The notes beneath the pieces are model-generated. The model worked only from the letters and a program-made list of their open reading frames with translations. It made no database searches and had not been told where the DNA came from. From the NCBI GenBank assembly GCA_964352625.1, contig CAYGSD010000003.1, forward strand, positions 1 to 64,000: a stretch of 64,000 bases of DNA, given 5' to 3'. The translations under genes and the position numbers were made by a program. Shown here piece after piece: positions 7,871-16,483 of this stretch (within the stretch, counting starts at the first letter, position 1; the number at the start of each line of letters is the position of its first letter). The stretch is from JAAEPI01 sp964352625. Its GTDB lineage: Bacteria > Bacteroidota > Bacteroidia > Cytophagales > Cyclobacteriaceae.

Positions 7871-8407
7871 TTATTGTTGAACAAGCTGGACGTTCAAATG
7901 AAGCTTTACATCATCACCAACCACTACGCCTCCAGCTTCCGTCACCATGTCCCACTTCAAACCAAACTCTTTTCTGTTCACCACTCCGTTTATTTCAAAC
8001 CCTGCTTTGGTCTGGCCATAGCCATCTACCATTGTGCCGCCAAGTTCTGCATCGAATTCCAATTCAATAGAATTGTCTCGGATGGTGAGTGGACCTACAA
8101 GTTTGTATTTCGTGTCGCTGACTTTTTTCAACTTACCATCGAATGTGATTTGAGGAAATTGGGATGAGTTAAAGAAGTCATCGCTTTTTAGGTGGGCATC
8201 TCTGTCTGCTACATTGGTATCAATGCTATCCACATCAATTGAGAACGAAGCAGAGGCCCCATCAAAATCTTCATTTTCTGCTTCCACTGCTCCTTCAAAT
8301 TTCTTGAAAGTGCCTGTCACTGTAGATATGACCAAATGTTTAATCTTAAATTGAACTTCGCTGTGTGTAGGGTCTATCGCCCATTTTGTAGTTGTTAGTG
8401 TTTCCAT
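7871..8407 (-). CDS. YceI family lipid-binding protein
   Basis: A 178-residue YceI-domain protein covering the whole family length. The opening WAIDPTHSEVQFKIKHLVIS and the central block SIDVDSIDTNVADRDAHLKS with DFFN are diagnostic. YceI proteins are lipocalin-like barrels that bind long isoprenoid or amide lipids. Many are periplasmic, but this one has no signal peptide and is probably cytoplasmic. It is a single gene bounded by terminators on both sides. Confidence 0.9.
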   Translation of the reverse strand: METLTTTKWAIDPTHSEVQFKIKHLVISTVTGTFKKFEGAVEAENEDFDGASASFSIDVDSIDTNVADRDAHLKSDDFFNSSQFPQITFDGKLKKVSDTKYKLVGPLTIRDNSIELEFDAELGGTMVDGYGQTKAGFEINGVVNRKEFGLKWDMVTEAGGVVVGDDVKLHLNVQLVQQ

Positions 8408-8509
8408 TTTCTTAAATTATTAATACAAGTTGCTACATTAACTGTATGTACATGTAAATAGTTTCGTTTTTGAGTACTTATTTTTTCCTGTGCTTGATTA
8501 AATAAAAAA

Positions 8510-8533
8510 GCCTCTCTGATTTTCAGAGAGGCT
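8510..8533 (-). terminator. Rho-independent terminator after the acyl-CoA dehydrogenase gene
   Basis: AGCCTCTCTGA and TCAGAGAGGCT form a perfect stem with a 2-base gap. On the minus strand it is followed by TTTTTTA. Confidence 0.8.
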
Positions 8534-8556
8534 AATTCATTAACAACTAAATCTAA

Positions 8557-10365
8557 CTATGAATAAAGGTCGTAAGGGTAGCCGTCAGTCTCAATGGCCT
8601 TTGCTGCAATAGCCCTTCTCAATGCTTTCGTGTTGAAAGGCTCCACCTTAGTAAATCGCTTAAGTCCCATCAGCATGACTTTCAATTCATCACCTTCTGC
8701 GAAGCATGCAACCGCTTCTTCGCCATGATTTCTAACTTTCTGTACGGCTTCAGCCAAGTACAGCCTGGTCATGTCTATATACAGCTGAGCTCCTTCATCT
8801 CCATAAAGACCGATAAGTTTTTCCGTTCTGAGAATTGCTGATTCAACCACATACACTTCAATTAGCATATCAGCCAGGCTCATAAGTACCTCTTGCTCGT
8901 GATCAAGCTTTGGCCCGAAGGTTTCAGCGGCTTTTCCTGCAGCCATTAGAACGGCTTTTTTCAGGTTCTTAACCACGGCTTTTTCTGCGGCCATCGGTGC
9001 ACTCAAGTCCGGACTTTCAAACGAAGGAATTGAAGTCAACTCTTTTCCAACGGCCATTGCCGGACCGAAAAGATCAAGCTCACCTTTCATCGCTTTCTTG
9101 AACATCATACCAACCAGGAGCATTCTGTTGATTTCATTTGTCCCCTCATATATCCTAGCAATTCTTGCATCTCTGTAAGGACGAGCCATTGGGCCTTCTT
9201 CAGAGAATCCCATACCACCATAAATCTGAACTCCCTCATCAACCACATAATCCAATATCTCGGACCCATGAATTTTGATAATTGCACATTCTACAGCGAA
9301 TTGCTCCACGCCTTTCATTTTGGCATCAGAGTGGGCAAGGCCTTCTGACTCAAGCTTTTGAATTTCACTTTCAATATCTGCCCCTGCTCTATATGCTGCT
9401 GATTCGGCAGCAAAAGTCTTAGCGGACATTTTTGCAATTTTTGTTTGAATTGCCCCGAAAGACGAGATGGGAGTTTTGAATTGCTTCCTTTGATTGGCGT
9501 AACTAGTTGCTATGGAGATAACTTCCTTGCAACCAGCAATAACACCCGCACCAAGTTTGATACGGCCTACGTTTAGCACGTTCACGGCAATCTTGAAGCC
9601 ATTTTCTCTTTCTGAAAGCATGTTCTCGACTGGCACCTTGCAGTCATTGAAGAATACTTGTTGTGTCGACGAACCTTTGATTCCAAGTTTCTTTTCTTCA
9701 CCATTCAATTCAATTCCTGGGAAGGTTTTCTCAGCGATGAAAGCCGTTAGTTTTTTGTCGTCATCGATTTTGGCAAAAACGATAAACAGGTCTGCAAATC
9801 CGGCGTTGGATATCCACATTTTCTGGCCGTTGATGATGTAGTGTTTTCCATCTTCGGAAAGTTTCGCATTTGTTTTCCCAGAGTTCGCGTCCGAACCAGC
9901 ATCTGGTTCAGTCAGGCAGTAGCAAGCTTTCCATTCTCCTGAGGCCAATTTAGGCAGGTATTTTTGCTTTTGTTCTTCTGTGCCATAGTAGACGATGGGT
10001 AATGTTCCGATTCCGGTATGTGCTCCATATGCCGTAGAGAAGGAGCCGCCTATTCCCACAATATCCGCGATCAACATTCCTGTGTTGAAGCTCATGCCCA
10101 TTCCTCCGTATTCTTCAGGTACATTGACTCCTAGAAGACCAAGCTCACCGGCTTTAGTCATGAGGTTACTCATGAAACCATCCTCCATTCCATCCATTCT
10201 TTCGACGTGTGGATCTATTTCTTTACGAACAAAATCGATCGTGGCAGCCGCCATCATTTTTTGTTCTTCAGTGAATTCTTCGGGAATGAAGATGTCGTTG
10301 GCGGGAGTTTCTTTGACTAAGAATTCTCCTCCTTTAAGTGACGTTTTTTCTACTACTGTTTCCAT
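8557..10365 (-). CDS. Acyl-CoA dehydrogenase
   Basis: A 602-residue FAD-dependent acyl-CoA dehydrogenase of the long form, with an extra C-terminal helical domain of about 150 residues beyond the usual 380-400. Visible signatures include CYCLTEPDAGSDANS (FAD/substrate loop), MWISNAGFAD, and the C-terminal VQIYGGMGFSEEGPMARPYRDARI followed by IYEGTNEINR. It introduces the first double bond in fatty acid beta-oxidation. I chose the ATG at 10365 (METVVEKTS): the frame is open to 10449, but that upstream part reads through a palindrome and lacks family similarity. Paired operators upstream suggest regulation by a fatty-acid-responsive repressor. Confidence 0.92.
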   Translation of the reverse strand: METVVEKTSLKGGEFLVKETPANDIFIPEEFTEEQKMMAAATIDFVRKEIDPHVERMDGMEDGFMSNLMTKAGELGLLGVNVPEEYGGMGMSFNTGMLIADIVGIGGSFSTAYGAHTGIGTLPIVYYGTEEQKQKYLPKLASGEWKACYCLTEPDAGSDANSGKTNAKLSEDGKHYIINGQKMWISNAGFADLFIVFAKIDDDKKLTAFIAEKTFPGIELNGEEKKLGIKGSSTQQVFFNDCKVPVENMLSERENGFKIAVNVLNVGRIKLGAGVIAGCKEVISIATSYANQRKQFKTPISSFGAIQTKIAKMSAKTFAAESAAYRAGADIESEIQKLESEGLAHSDAKMKGVEQFAVECAIIKIHGSEILDYVVDEGVQIYGGMGFSEEGPMARPYRDARIARIYEGTNEINRMLLVGMMFKKAMKGELDLFGPAMAVGKELTSIPSFESPDLSAPMAAEKAVVKNLKKAVLMAAGKAAETFGPKLDHEQEVLMSLADMLIEVYVVESAILRTEKLIGLYGDEGAQLYIDMTRLYLAEAVQKVRNHGEEAVACFAEGDELKVMLMGLKRFTKVEPFNTKALRRAIAAKAIETDGYPYDLYS

Positions 10366-10404
10366 GGAATATGCTATTTGATATTGTTCTTGCCTAATAA
10401 TTAG

Positions 10405-10450
10405 TATGCATGCATAACAAATGTAAGAAAAAATATAGTATGCATGCATA
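10405..10450. promoter_or_regulatory. Two identical palindromic operator-like sites upstream of the acyl-CoA dehydrogenase
   Basis: TATGCATGCATA occurs at 10405-10416 and again at 10439-10450, both within AGTATGCATGCATAA. The start-to-start distance is 34 bases, so the sites lie on nearly the same helical face. They lie 40-85 bases upstream of the start codon, a typical place for repressor binding. The regulator is not encoded nearby. Confidence 0.55.
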
Positions 10451-10485
10451 ATAAATTATGAAAAATTATTGTTGTCATTTTAAAT

Positions 10486-10504
10486 TTGACTGAAAGGTCA
10501 GTTG
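10486..10504. promoter_or_regulatory. TetR-type operator-like palindrome upstream of the desaturase
   Basis: TTGACTGAAAGGTCAGTTG contains the inverted halves ACTGA/TCAGT, as in many TetR-family operators. It lies between the divergent acyl-CoA dehydrogenase and desaturase genes. A TAnnTTTG-type -7 box, TACCTTTG, follows at 10539-10546, 28 bases before the desaturase start; no clear -33 box is seen. Confidence 0.4.
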
Positions 10505-10574
10505 GGAACTTTTAAAGGCTCAACCGACCTAGTTGATGTACCTTTGTAATCCAATTAGCTAAGAGCCCAATTAT

Positions 10575-11663
10575 ATGAGCGGAATTGCCCAAACAAAATT
10601 TAACAACAATCTTCATCGTGAGTTTAGTAAAGCGTTGAACCTTCGTGTGAGTGACTATTTCAAGTCAAAGGGGATTCGCCGATATGGGAATTGGGAGATG
10701 GTGGTGAAAACTATTGTGATGTTTGCTATCTATTTTGTCCCTTATGCCTTAATCCTTTCAGGATTGGTTCAAACTGTTTGGCTTTTTTGTGTCATGCAGG
10801 TGGTTGTTGGTATTGGTCTGGCAGGAATTGGTTTGTCGGTAATGCATGATGCAAATCATGGAGCGTATGCCAAGAGCCGGCTTTGGAATAAGATTATCGG
10901 CTACTCACTGAACTTAGTAGGAGGGAATGCTACCAATTGGAAGATTCAGCACAATGTGAAGCATCATACCTATACCAATGTAGATGGTCATGATGAGGAT
11001 GTTTCGCCTAAAGGTGGGATTTTGAGACTTTCACCAAATTCAAATAGGAAAAAGATTCACAGGTATCAGCATGTGTATGCCTGGTTCTTGTACGGCTTGA
11101 TGACATTCAGTTGGATTGTGATTAAGGATATTAAGCAGCTGATATGGTACACCAAAGACGGAATGCTGGCAAAACAACAACCAGTTGGTAAGGCATGGGT
11201 TTGGTTGATCGCTTCGAAGATTTTCTATTACGGCTACATCATTGTTATTCCGGTGATTTTTACGCCTTTTTCTATTTGGATTATTCTCTTGGGGTTTTTC
11301 ATCATGCATTGCGTGGCAGGGTTCATTTTGGCTATTATTTTTCAGCCAGCACATGTTATTGAAGGGAATGAGTACCCGCTTCCTAATGAGAATGATGTGA
11401 TTGAAGAGAACTGGTCTGTGCATCAGCTAAAGACTACTTGCAACTTTGCTCCTAAGAATAGACTACTTTCTTGGTATGTTGGTGGTTTGAACTACCAGAT
11501 AGAGCATCACTTGTTTCCGAATATCTGTCACGTTCATTACCGCAAAATCTCAAAGATTGTTCGGCAAACAGCTGAGGAATTCAATGTGCCTTACAATTCT
11601 TACGACACTTTCTGGGGAGCTTTGGTTTCCCATGGAAGAATGCTGTATGTGTTGGGGAGGTAA
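10575..11663 (+). CDS. Membrane fatty acid desaturase
   Basis: A 362-residue membrane di-iron desaturase. The three histidine boxes are present: HDANHG (near 93-98), HNVKHH (near 132-137) and QIEHH (near 308-312). About four hydrophobic spans lie near 44-64, 68-90, 200-215 and 220-250. The family inserts a double bond into acyl chains of phospholipids or acyl-CoA to adjust membrane fluidity. It is divergent from the acyl-CoA dehydrogenase, with operator-like palindromes between them, which suggests shared control of lipid metabolism. Confidence 0.9.
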   Translation: MSGIAQTKFNNNLHREFSKALNLRVSDYFKSKGIRRYGNWEMVVKTIVMFAIYFVPYALILSGLVQTVWLFCVMQVVVGIGLAGIGLSVMHDANHGAYAKSRLWNKIIGYSLNLVGGNATNWKIQHNVKHHTYTNVDGHDEDVSPKGGILRLSPNSNRKKIHRYQHVYAWFLYGLMTFSWIVIKDIKQLIWYTKDGMLAKQQPVGKAWVWLIASKIFYYGYIIVIPVIFTPFSIWIILLGFFIMHCVAGFILAIIFQPAHVIEGNEYPLPNENDVIEENWSVHQLKTTCNFAPKNRLLSWYVGGLNYQIEHHLFPNICHVHYRKISKIVRQTAEEFNVPYNSYDTFWGALVSHGRMLYVLGR

Positions 11664-11774
11664 TCAGAATACTTTGTCTTGAAACAAATACTCTTAGAGA
11701 AGTTGAATAAATGTTCTAGGGGTAAGATTATTTTCTGAAAAAATTGCATCTTTAGCCATACCAATCTAATCACC

Positions 11775-12302
11775 ATGGCATCCTTAGAGGCATTTTTAAA
11801 AGATCAAGGCTATTCGTTTTCCGTATCGGATAAGGAAGTTCGTCTTGAGAGAAACAGAAAGTGGAACATCGTTTCAATTGTTATAGGCATCATCGGCATG
11901 TCAGTTTTCATTTTTATCGGTTCTGCGTTTGAGTCTGCGGCCGTTCTGATGTACATCCTTGCGGTGCTCATTTTATTCATTGTGCTTCGATTCAATTTTA
12001 GGGGGTTTAAGCCCATAACCATCTTTGATTGGACCCACGCAACGATGATCAAAAAGTCGGTTTACTTCTTCGTGAATTCCACCTCTTTCAAAATCAATGG
12101 TTATAAGGGAATTGATGTAGACACAGTCGATTGGTCTAGTAAATCGTCGGAGGGGGTTGATGAATTCCAGAAGACCATTTACTTGAAAACAGAAGATGGC
12201 GACTTGAGGGTTTTTGATTTCTACACCGAGCAAGAAGCCTTAGAGCCAGAGATCAAGGAAATCATGGAAGCCATCAATGCCCACCTTTTGAAAAGGGATT
12301 AA
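11775..12302 (+). CDS. Two-span membrane protein of unknown function
   Basis: A 175-residue protein with two adjacent transmembrane helices (about 31-50 and 54-72) and a soluble C-terminal part of about 100 residues rich in charged residues. This resembles small membrane proteins with PH-like C-terminal domains, but I cannot assign a family. The stop overlaps the convergent Ppx gene by 4 bases. Confidence 0.65.
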   Translation: MASLEAFLKDQGYSFSVSDKEVRLERNRKWNIVSIVIGIIGMSVFIFIGSAFESAAVLMYILAVLILFIVLRFNFRGFKPITIFDWTHATMIKKSVYFFVNSTSFKINGYKGIDVDTVDWSSKSSEGVDEFQKTIYLKTEDGDLRVFDFYTEQEALEPEIKEIMEAINAHLLKRD

Positions 12303-13201
12303 TTCCTTACGAGCATTTTTCCATGGTTTGGATTACCGCGCTCGTAGAGCATGATGTTGATGCCGTCTTTAAGCCCTACATCGGGAACGAGTATTTTTTT
12401 GACTTTCGCTAATTCCATCACACCTAAATAAATTTCAGAGGCTGGAATGATTACATCAGCTCTGTCTGCGTTTAGCTGAAGCCTGAGCATTCGCTCTTCC
12501 AAGCTCATACTGCTAAGTCGAGACACGACTTCTTTCAGCGTTTCTATTGTGATTTTGCGGGTTTCCTTCCGCGCATTGGAAAGCTCGAAAAGTTTATTAA
12601 TGTTCCCGCCTGTACCGATGGTATTAAGTTGGCCATCAGGACGAATGACCGTTTTGATCCACTGACGTATTTCTTCCCACACTTCGGGTGAATCTTTTTT
12701 ATCCAACCGCCGCACAGAACCGGTTTTGAAGGAGCCAGAGGCGATTTTCTCTCCGTTGATATAGTAGTTGAGTTCCGTACTTCCTCCGCCTACATCTACA
12801 TGAAGGTATTTGGAGTTTTCCATCGCAAGCTGCACAGCCTCGTTAATTAATCTTGCTTCCTCTTCACCATCAATTATCTCGATATCCATACCCCATTCCT
12901 CCTTGACTCTTTCCAAAATTTGAATGCCGTTTTCTGACTCACGCATGGCAGATGTGGCACATGCGTAAAACTGATCTACTTCGTACAAGTCGATCATCAT
13001 TTTATAGGCATTCATCAGTTTTAGGAAACGCTCTTTGTTGTATTCGCTGATTCGTCCTGTGCTAAACACGTCATGACCTAAGCGCAGTGGAAATCGTATG
13101 TATTCTAATTTTTTGAAGGTGACAACATCTTCGAATTCGATGGTATTTGTGATTTGCAGGCGGACTGCATTGGAGCCAATATCGATTGCGGCGAGTTTCA
13201 T
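12299..13201 (-). CDS. Ppx/GppA family phosphatase
   Basis: A 300-residue protein of the actin-like Ppx/GppA fold that hydrolyses polyphosphate or pppGpp. Visible motifs are AAIDIGSNAVRLQI at the N-terminus (phosphate 1), the catalytic-type glutamate region IDGEEEARLI near 116-125, VDVGGGSTEL near 140-149 (phosphate 2), and TIGTGGNINKL near 197-207. It is shorter than E. coli Ppx (about 510 residues) and lacks the C-terminal HD-like domains, as is common in Bacteroidota. Its start overlaps the upstream S4 gene by 4 bases, so it is translationally coupled to it. Confidence 0.88.
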   Translation of the reverse strand: MKLAAIDIGSNAVRLQITNTIEFEDVVTFKKLEYIRFPLRLGHDVFSTGRISEYNKERFLKLMNAYKMMIDLYEVDQFYACATSAMRESENGIQILERVKEEWGMDIEIIDGEEEARLINEAVQLAMENSKYLHVDVGGGSTELNYYINGEKIASGSFKTGSVRRLDKKDSPEVWEEIRQWIKTVIRPDGQLNTIGTGGNINKLFELSNARKETRKITIETLKEVVSRLSSMSLEERMLRLQLNADRADVIIPASEIYLGVMELAKVKKILVPDVGLKDGINIMLYERGNPNHGKMLVRN

Positions 13202-13416
13202 TGTCGGACTTTGATCTTCATCAATCTACCGCCAAATTCAACCTCGTCTCCAACGCGCAGTTTTTTTCTTCTTTGCGTTTCCACTTCTCCATTCACTTTT
13301 ACATTTCCTTCATCTATCAATTGCTTAGCCTCCCCGCCGGATGAGGCCCAATCCATGATTTTGAGCAGCTTGAAAAGCTCTACATATTCGTATTTCAATA
13401 GTTGAAAGTTTTCCAT
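13198..13416 (-). CDS. Small S4-domain RNA-binding protein
   Basis: A 72-residue protein consisting of one S4 domain of the YbcJ type: LLKIMDWASSGGEAKQLI, then EGNVKVNGEVETQRRKKL, then VGDEVEF. S4 domains bind structured RNA such as rRNA. It overlaps metG by one base upstream and Ppx by four bases downstream, so the three form an operon. Confidence 0.85.
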   Translation of the reverse strand: MENFQLLKYEYVELFKLLKIMDWASSGGEAKQLIDEGNVKVNGEVETQRRKKLRVGDEVEFGGRLMKIKVRQ

Positions 13417-15464
13417 CAGGCTATAGTTGCGCCGTTTTCTGCGTCCTCATCAGGTGATACTGCTTTCAAATCCCCATCCGCATTTTCGGCAAAAAGCAAC
13501 ATTCCTTGAGATTCAACTCCCATTATTTTACGAGGCGCGAGGTTAGTTAAAACTACCACTTTTTTACCCACCATTTCTTCAGGAGTAAAATGCTTAGCAA
13601 TTCCACTAAGAATGGTTCGTGTATCCAGCCCCGTGTCCACGGTCATTTGGATTAGTTTGTTTGATTTCTCAACCTTTTCCGCCGTTTTCACCTGTCCAAC
13701 CCTTAAATCCATTTTCATGAAATCATCATAGGAAATAACCTCTTTGGAAGGAGCTACGGCACGCGATGTTTCGGATTGATTTGCCTCTTTGGTATCCATT
13801 AATTTTTTGATCTGTTTATCTACTAATTCATCTTCTATTTTTTCGAACAGCAACTCGGCCGGCTCAATTTGTTGACCATCTTGTAGTAATTTAAAATGAC
13901 CAGCCTCTTCCCAGGAGCCATTCACTCTAAGCATTCCTTTGAGTTTGAGAGCGGTGTGCGGCAAGAAGGGCTCTGAAAAAACACTGAGCGAAGCGACTAA
14001 TTGTAAGCTTACGTTCATGATGGTTTTCACTCGATCATCATCCGTTTTGATGAGTTTCCATGGTTCTGTTTCGGCCAGATATTTATTGCCGACACGCGCC
14101 AATTCCATCATGAGAGTCAGGGCCTCACGAAATTTAAAAACATCCAGCGCTGCTTCAATTTTAGCGGGGATAGCTTTGGCGGCATCCAAGGTTTGCTCAT
14201 CAATTGGTTGCAGGACTCCCGCTGCTGGCACTTTCCCGTCGTAATACTTGTGGGTGAGTACCACGGCTCGGTTTACGAAGTTGCCGAAGATGGCCACCAG
14301 TTCACTGTTGTTTCGAGTTTGGTAGTCTTTCCATGTAAAGTCATTGTCCTTGGTCTCGGGGGCATTTGCGGTGAGTACGTATCTGAGAACATCCTCTTTG
14401 CCGGGTAATTCCTCCAAATACTCATGCAGCCAAACTGCCCAGTTTCTGGAGGTTGAAATTTTGTCGTTTTCAAGATTCAGGAATTCGTTGGCAGGAACAT
14501 TATCGGCAACAATGTAACTCCCTTCAGCATTCAGAATGGCTGGAAAAATAATGCTGTGGAATACAATATTGTCTTTGCCAATGAAGTGAAGGAGTCTGGT
14601 GTCCATTGATTTCCAATAATCCTCCCAATTTTTTCCGTGTTGAGATGCCCATTCCTTGGTGGCAGAAATGTAGCCGATGGGTGCATCGAACCAGACATAC
14701 AATACTTTGCCTTCTCCACCTTTCACCGGAACGGGTATGCCCCAATCTAGATCTCTGGTAATTGGGCGGGGTTGAAGACCACTGTCTAGCCAACTCTTGC
14801 ATTGACCATACACGTTGGGTTTCCACTCCTTATGATCTTCCAAAATGTATTGCCTGAGCCAAGGCTCATACTTATCCAAGGGGAGGTACCAATGTTTTGT
14901 TTCTTTCAAAACAGGTGGTTCACCACTGAGCATTGATTTAGGATTCTTCAATTCAGATGGGCTGAGTGTACTTCCACACTTTTCGCATTGGTCGCCGTAG
15001 GCTTCTTCGTATCCGCAGTTCGGGCAAGTGCCTTTTATGTATCTGTCGGCTAGAAACTGCTGTTCTTTTTCGTCGAAGTATTGCTCTGAAGATTTTTCAA
15101 CGAATTCACCTTTTTTGTGAAGGGTTTGAAAGAATTCGGTGGCAGTGTCGTGATGAATTTTTGAGCTGGTTCGGTGATAAATGTCGAAGCTTATTCCGAA
15201 ATCTTCAAACGATTTTTTGATTTGCTCGTGGTATTGATCAACGATTTGCTGAGGTGTTTTCCCTTCTTTCCGAGCCCTTAATGTGATCGCAACTCCATGC
15301 TCATCAGAACCGCAAACATGCACCACGTCTTCCCCTTTCAATCGAAGGTATCTGACATAGATATCTGATGGAATGTAAACCCCGGCGAGGTGACCAATAT
15401 GAAGAGGACCATTGGCATAGGGGAGGGCAGAAGTGACGGTGGTTCGGTTAAACTTTTTGGCCAT
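13416..15464 (-). CDS. metG: Methionyl-tRNA synthetase
   Basis: A 682-residue class I synthetase charging tRNA-Met. HIGH is at 22-25 (GPLHIGHLAG). A zinc ribbon with two C-x2-C pairs, CPNCG and CEKCG, lies near 146-163. The KMSKS loop appears as KISTS near 336. The C-terminal 110 residues are an EMAPII-like tRNA-binding domain (MDLRVGQVKTAEKV, then ILSGIAKHFTPEEMVGKKVV), which also promotes dimerisation. It is the first gene of the metG/S4/Ppx operon. Confidence 0.95.
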   Translation of the reverse strand: MAKKFNRTTVTSALPYANGPLHIGHLAGVYIPSDIYVRYLRLKGEDVVHVCGSDEHGVAITLRARKEGKTPQQIVDQYHEQIKKSFEDFGISFDIYHRTSSKIHHDTATEFFQTLHKKGEFVEKSSEQYFDEKEQQFLADRYIKGTCPNCGYEEAYGDQCEKCGSTLSPSELKNPKSMLSGEPPVLKETKHWYLPLDKYEPWLRQYILEDHKEWKPNVYGQCKSWLDSGLQPRPITRDLDWGIPVPVKGGEGKVLYVWFDAPIGYISATKEWASQHGKNWEDYWKSMDTRLLHFIGKDNIVFHSIIFPAILNAEGSYIVADNVPANEFLNLENDKISTSRNWAVWLHEYLEELPGKEDVLRYVLTANAPETKDNDFTWKDYQTRNNSELVAIFGNFVNRAVVLTHKYYDGKVPAAGVLQPIDEQTLDAAKAIPAKIEAALDVFKFREALTLMMELARVGNKYLAETEPWKLIKTDDDRVKTIMNVSLQLVASLSVFSEPFLPHTALKLKGMLRVNGSWEEAGHFKLLQDGQQIEPAELLFEKIEDELVDKQIKKLMDTKEANQSETSRAVAPSKEVISYDDFMKMDLRVGQVKTAEKVEKSNKLIQMTVDTGLDTRTILSGIAKHFTPEEMVGKKVVVLTNLAPRKIMGVESQGMLLFAENADGDLKAVSPDEDAENGATIA

Positions 15465-15519
15465 GAGCGATTTTCAGGTTGCAAATATAGCAACGGGTTA
15501 AGGGCTTTTTGTCCATAAG

Positions 15520-16419
15520 CTATTGAATCTCCCAAACTTCGCATATGCAACGAAACCCTACCCAGTCATAGACTTTTTTTGAATCTATTTGAATTTGCTT
15601 TGATGGGAAACTTACCGCCAGTTGATGTCTCCAACTCCCACCTTTCACAATTCCCGGCTCTTTGACCAACTCGGCAACATTCCCAATTAGGTTAAGCGGT
15701 TTTTCTAAATCAGGGTTAAAGAGGTTGTTTCCATCCCAAAGAGGGAAAAAGGTATTAGCCGGTAACTGATCTTCAATTACCGCAAAAACTGGCCGCTTGT
15801 ATTGAACCTTAAAGGCAGGGATCAGATCATTTTTCTTATGGAGTTTCAAAAGCCTTTTCACTTGGCCATAGGATAGTGAATCTGAACCAAGCTTAATCTT
15901 CAATGCGGTTTCGTTCTTGGAATCAAGAAAGGTTTCTACGTAATAATGTAGCGGCTTGGTCAATGCAACTGTATCTATTAAAGTCGTAGAAAGAATCCAT
16001 TCCTGTTCAGAGGGTAGTCTGTATCGAACATCAAATAAGTTGGTAAGGGCATTGTGGTTATACATTTCACGCAGCTTTGCATTGATTACTTCTGTTCGCC
16101 ATTCACAAAACTTGCTGGCTTGCTTTTGTGTGATGCCCACAACTGGATGAAATTTGTACTCGGGATTGAGGTAATAATTGAAGCGATATTTCTCCGTTAC
16201 TTCTTGGTTTACTTCTGTGAATGGTGCGTACTTCGGATTGTGACTTAAGTTGGTATAACGCTCAAACTCTCTCCAATAGGCGTTAGATACCTCTGTTGCA
16301 TCTATGAATAGATTGCCACTGATATGTATCGTTCCGGGTGGCACATAGCCATCGAAAGGTTGGCCAAAGGCCAGGTACGGTAGAAAATTAAGAAGTATAA
16401 CCAATCGCATTGTTGACAA
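15520..16419 (-). CDS. Secreted formylglycine-generating-enzyme-like (FGE-sulfatase) domain protein
   Basis: A 299-residue protein with a signal peptide (about 1-19, ending FGQ). Family marks are the early DATEVSNAYWREF, then RYRLPSEQEWI near 159, GNVAEL near 246, KGGSWRH near 258 and the final GFRCICE. The fold is used by sulfatase-modifying enzymes and by gliding-related lipoproteins (GldJ/GldK) in Bacteroidota. It lacks a lipobox and has no gliding genes beside it, so an enzymatic or structural role cannot be decided. Confidence 0.7.
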   Translation of the reverse strand: MSTMRLVILLNFLPYLAFGQPFDGYVPPGTIHISGNLFIDATEVSNAYWREFERYTNLSHNPKYAPFTEVNQEVTEKYRFNYYLNPEYKFHPVVGITQKQASKFCEWRTEVINAKLREMYNHNALTNLFDVRYRLPSEQEWILSTTLIDTVALTKPLHYYVETFLDSKNETALKIKLGSDSLSYGQVKRLLKLHKKNDLIPAFKVQYKRPVFAVIEDQLPANTFFPLWDGNNLFNPDLEKPLNLIGNVAELVKEPGIVKGGSWRHQLAVSFPSKQIQIDSKKVYDWVGFRCICEVWEIQ

Positions 16420-16434
16420 ATTAATACAATAGAG

Positions 16435-16465
16435 ATTGTTATGGATGTTAATACCCCTACTTTTG
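16435..16465 (+). promoter_or_regulatory. Bacteroidota-type promoter of typA
   Basis: TTG at 16436-16438 is followed after exactly 19 bases by TACTTTTG (16458-16465), a full match to TAnnTTTG. Transcription would start near 16472, about 12 bases before the chosen start codon. Confidence 0.7.
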
Positions 16466-16483
16466 CAGCTCGAAAATCAAAGC

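Noticed and set aside
7717..8167. Two overlapping plus-strand frames over the VOC/YceI region
   Set aside because: They are antisense shadows of well-supported genes.
10366..10449. N-terminal extension of the acyl-CoA dehydrogenase
   Set aside because: It would be translated from the operator palindrome and has no similarity to the family; the start at 10365 is better.
16436..16483. N-terminal extension of TypA
   Set aside because: It overlaps the -33/-7 promoter match; the family start MQKIRN lies at 16484.
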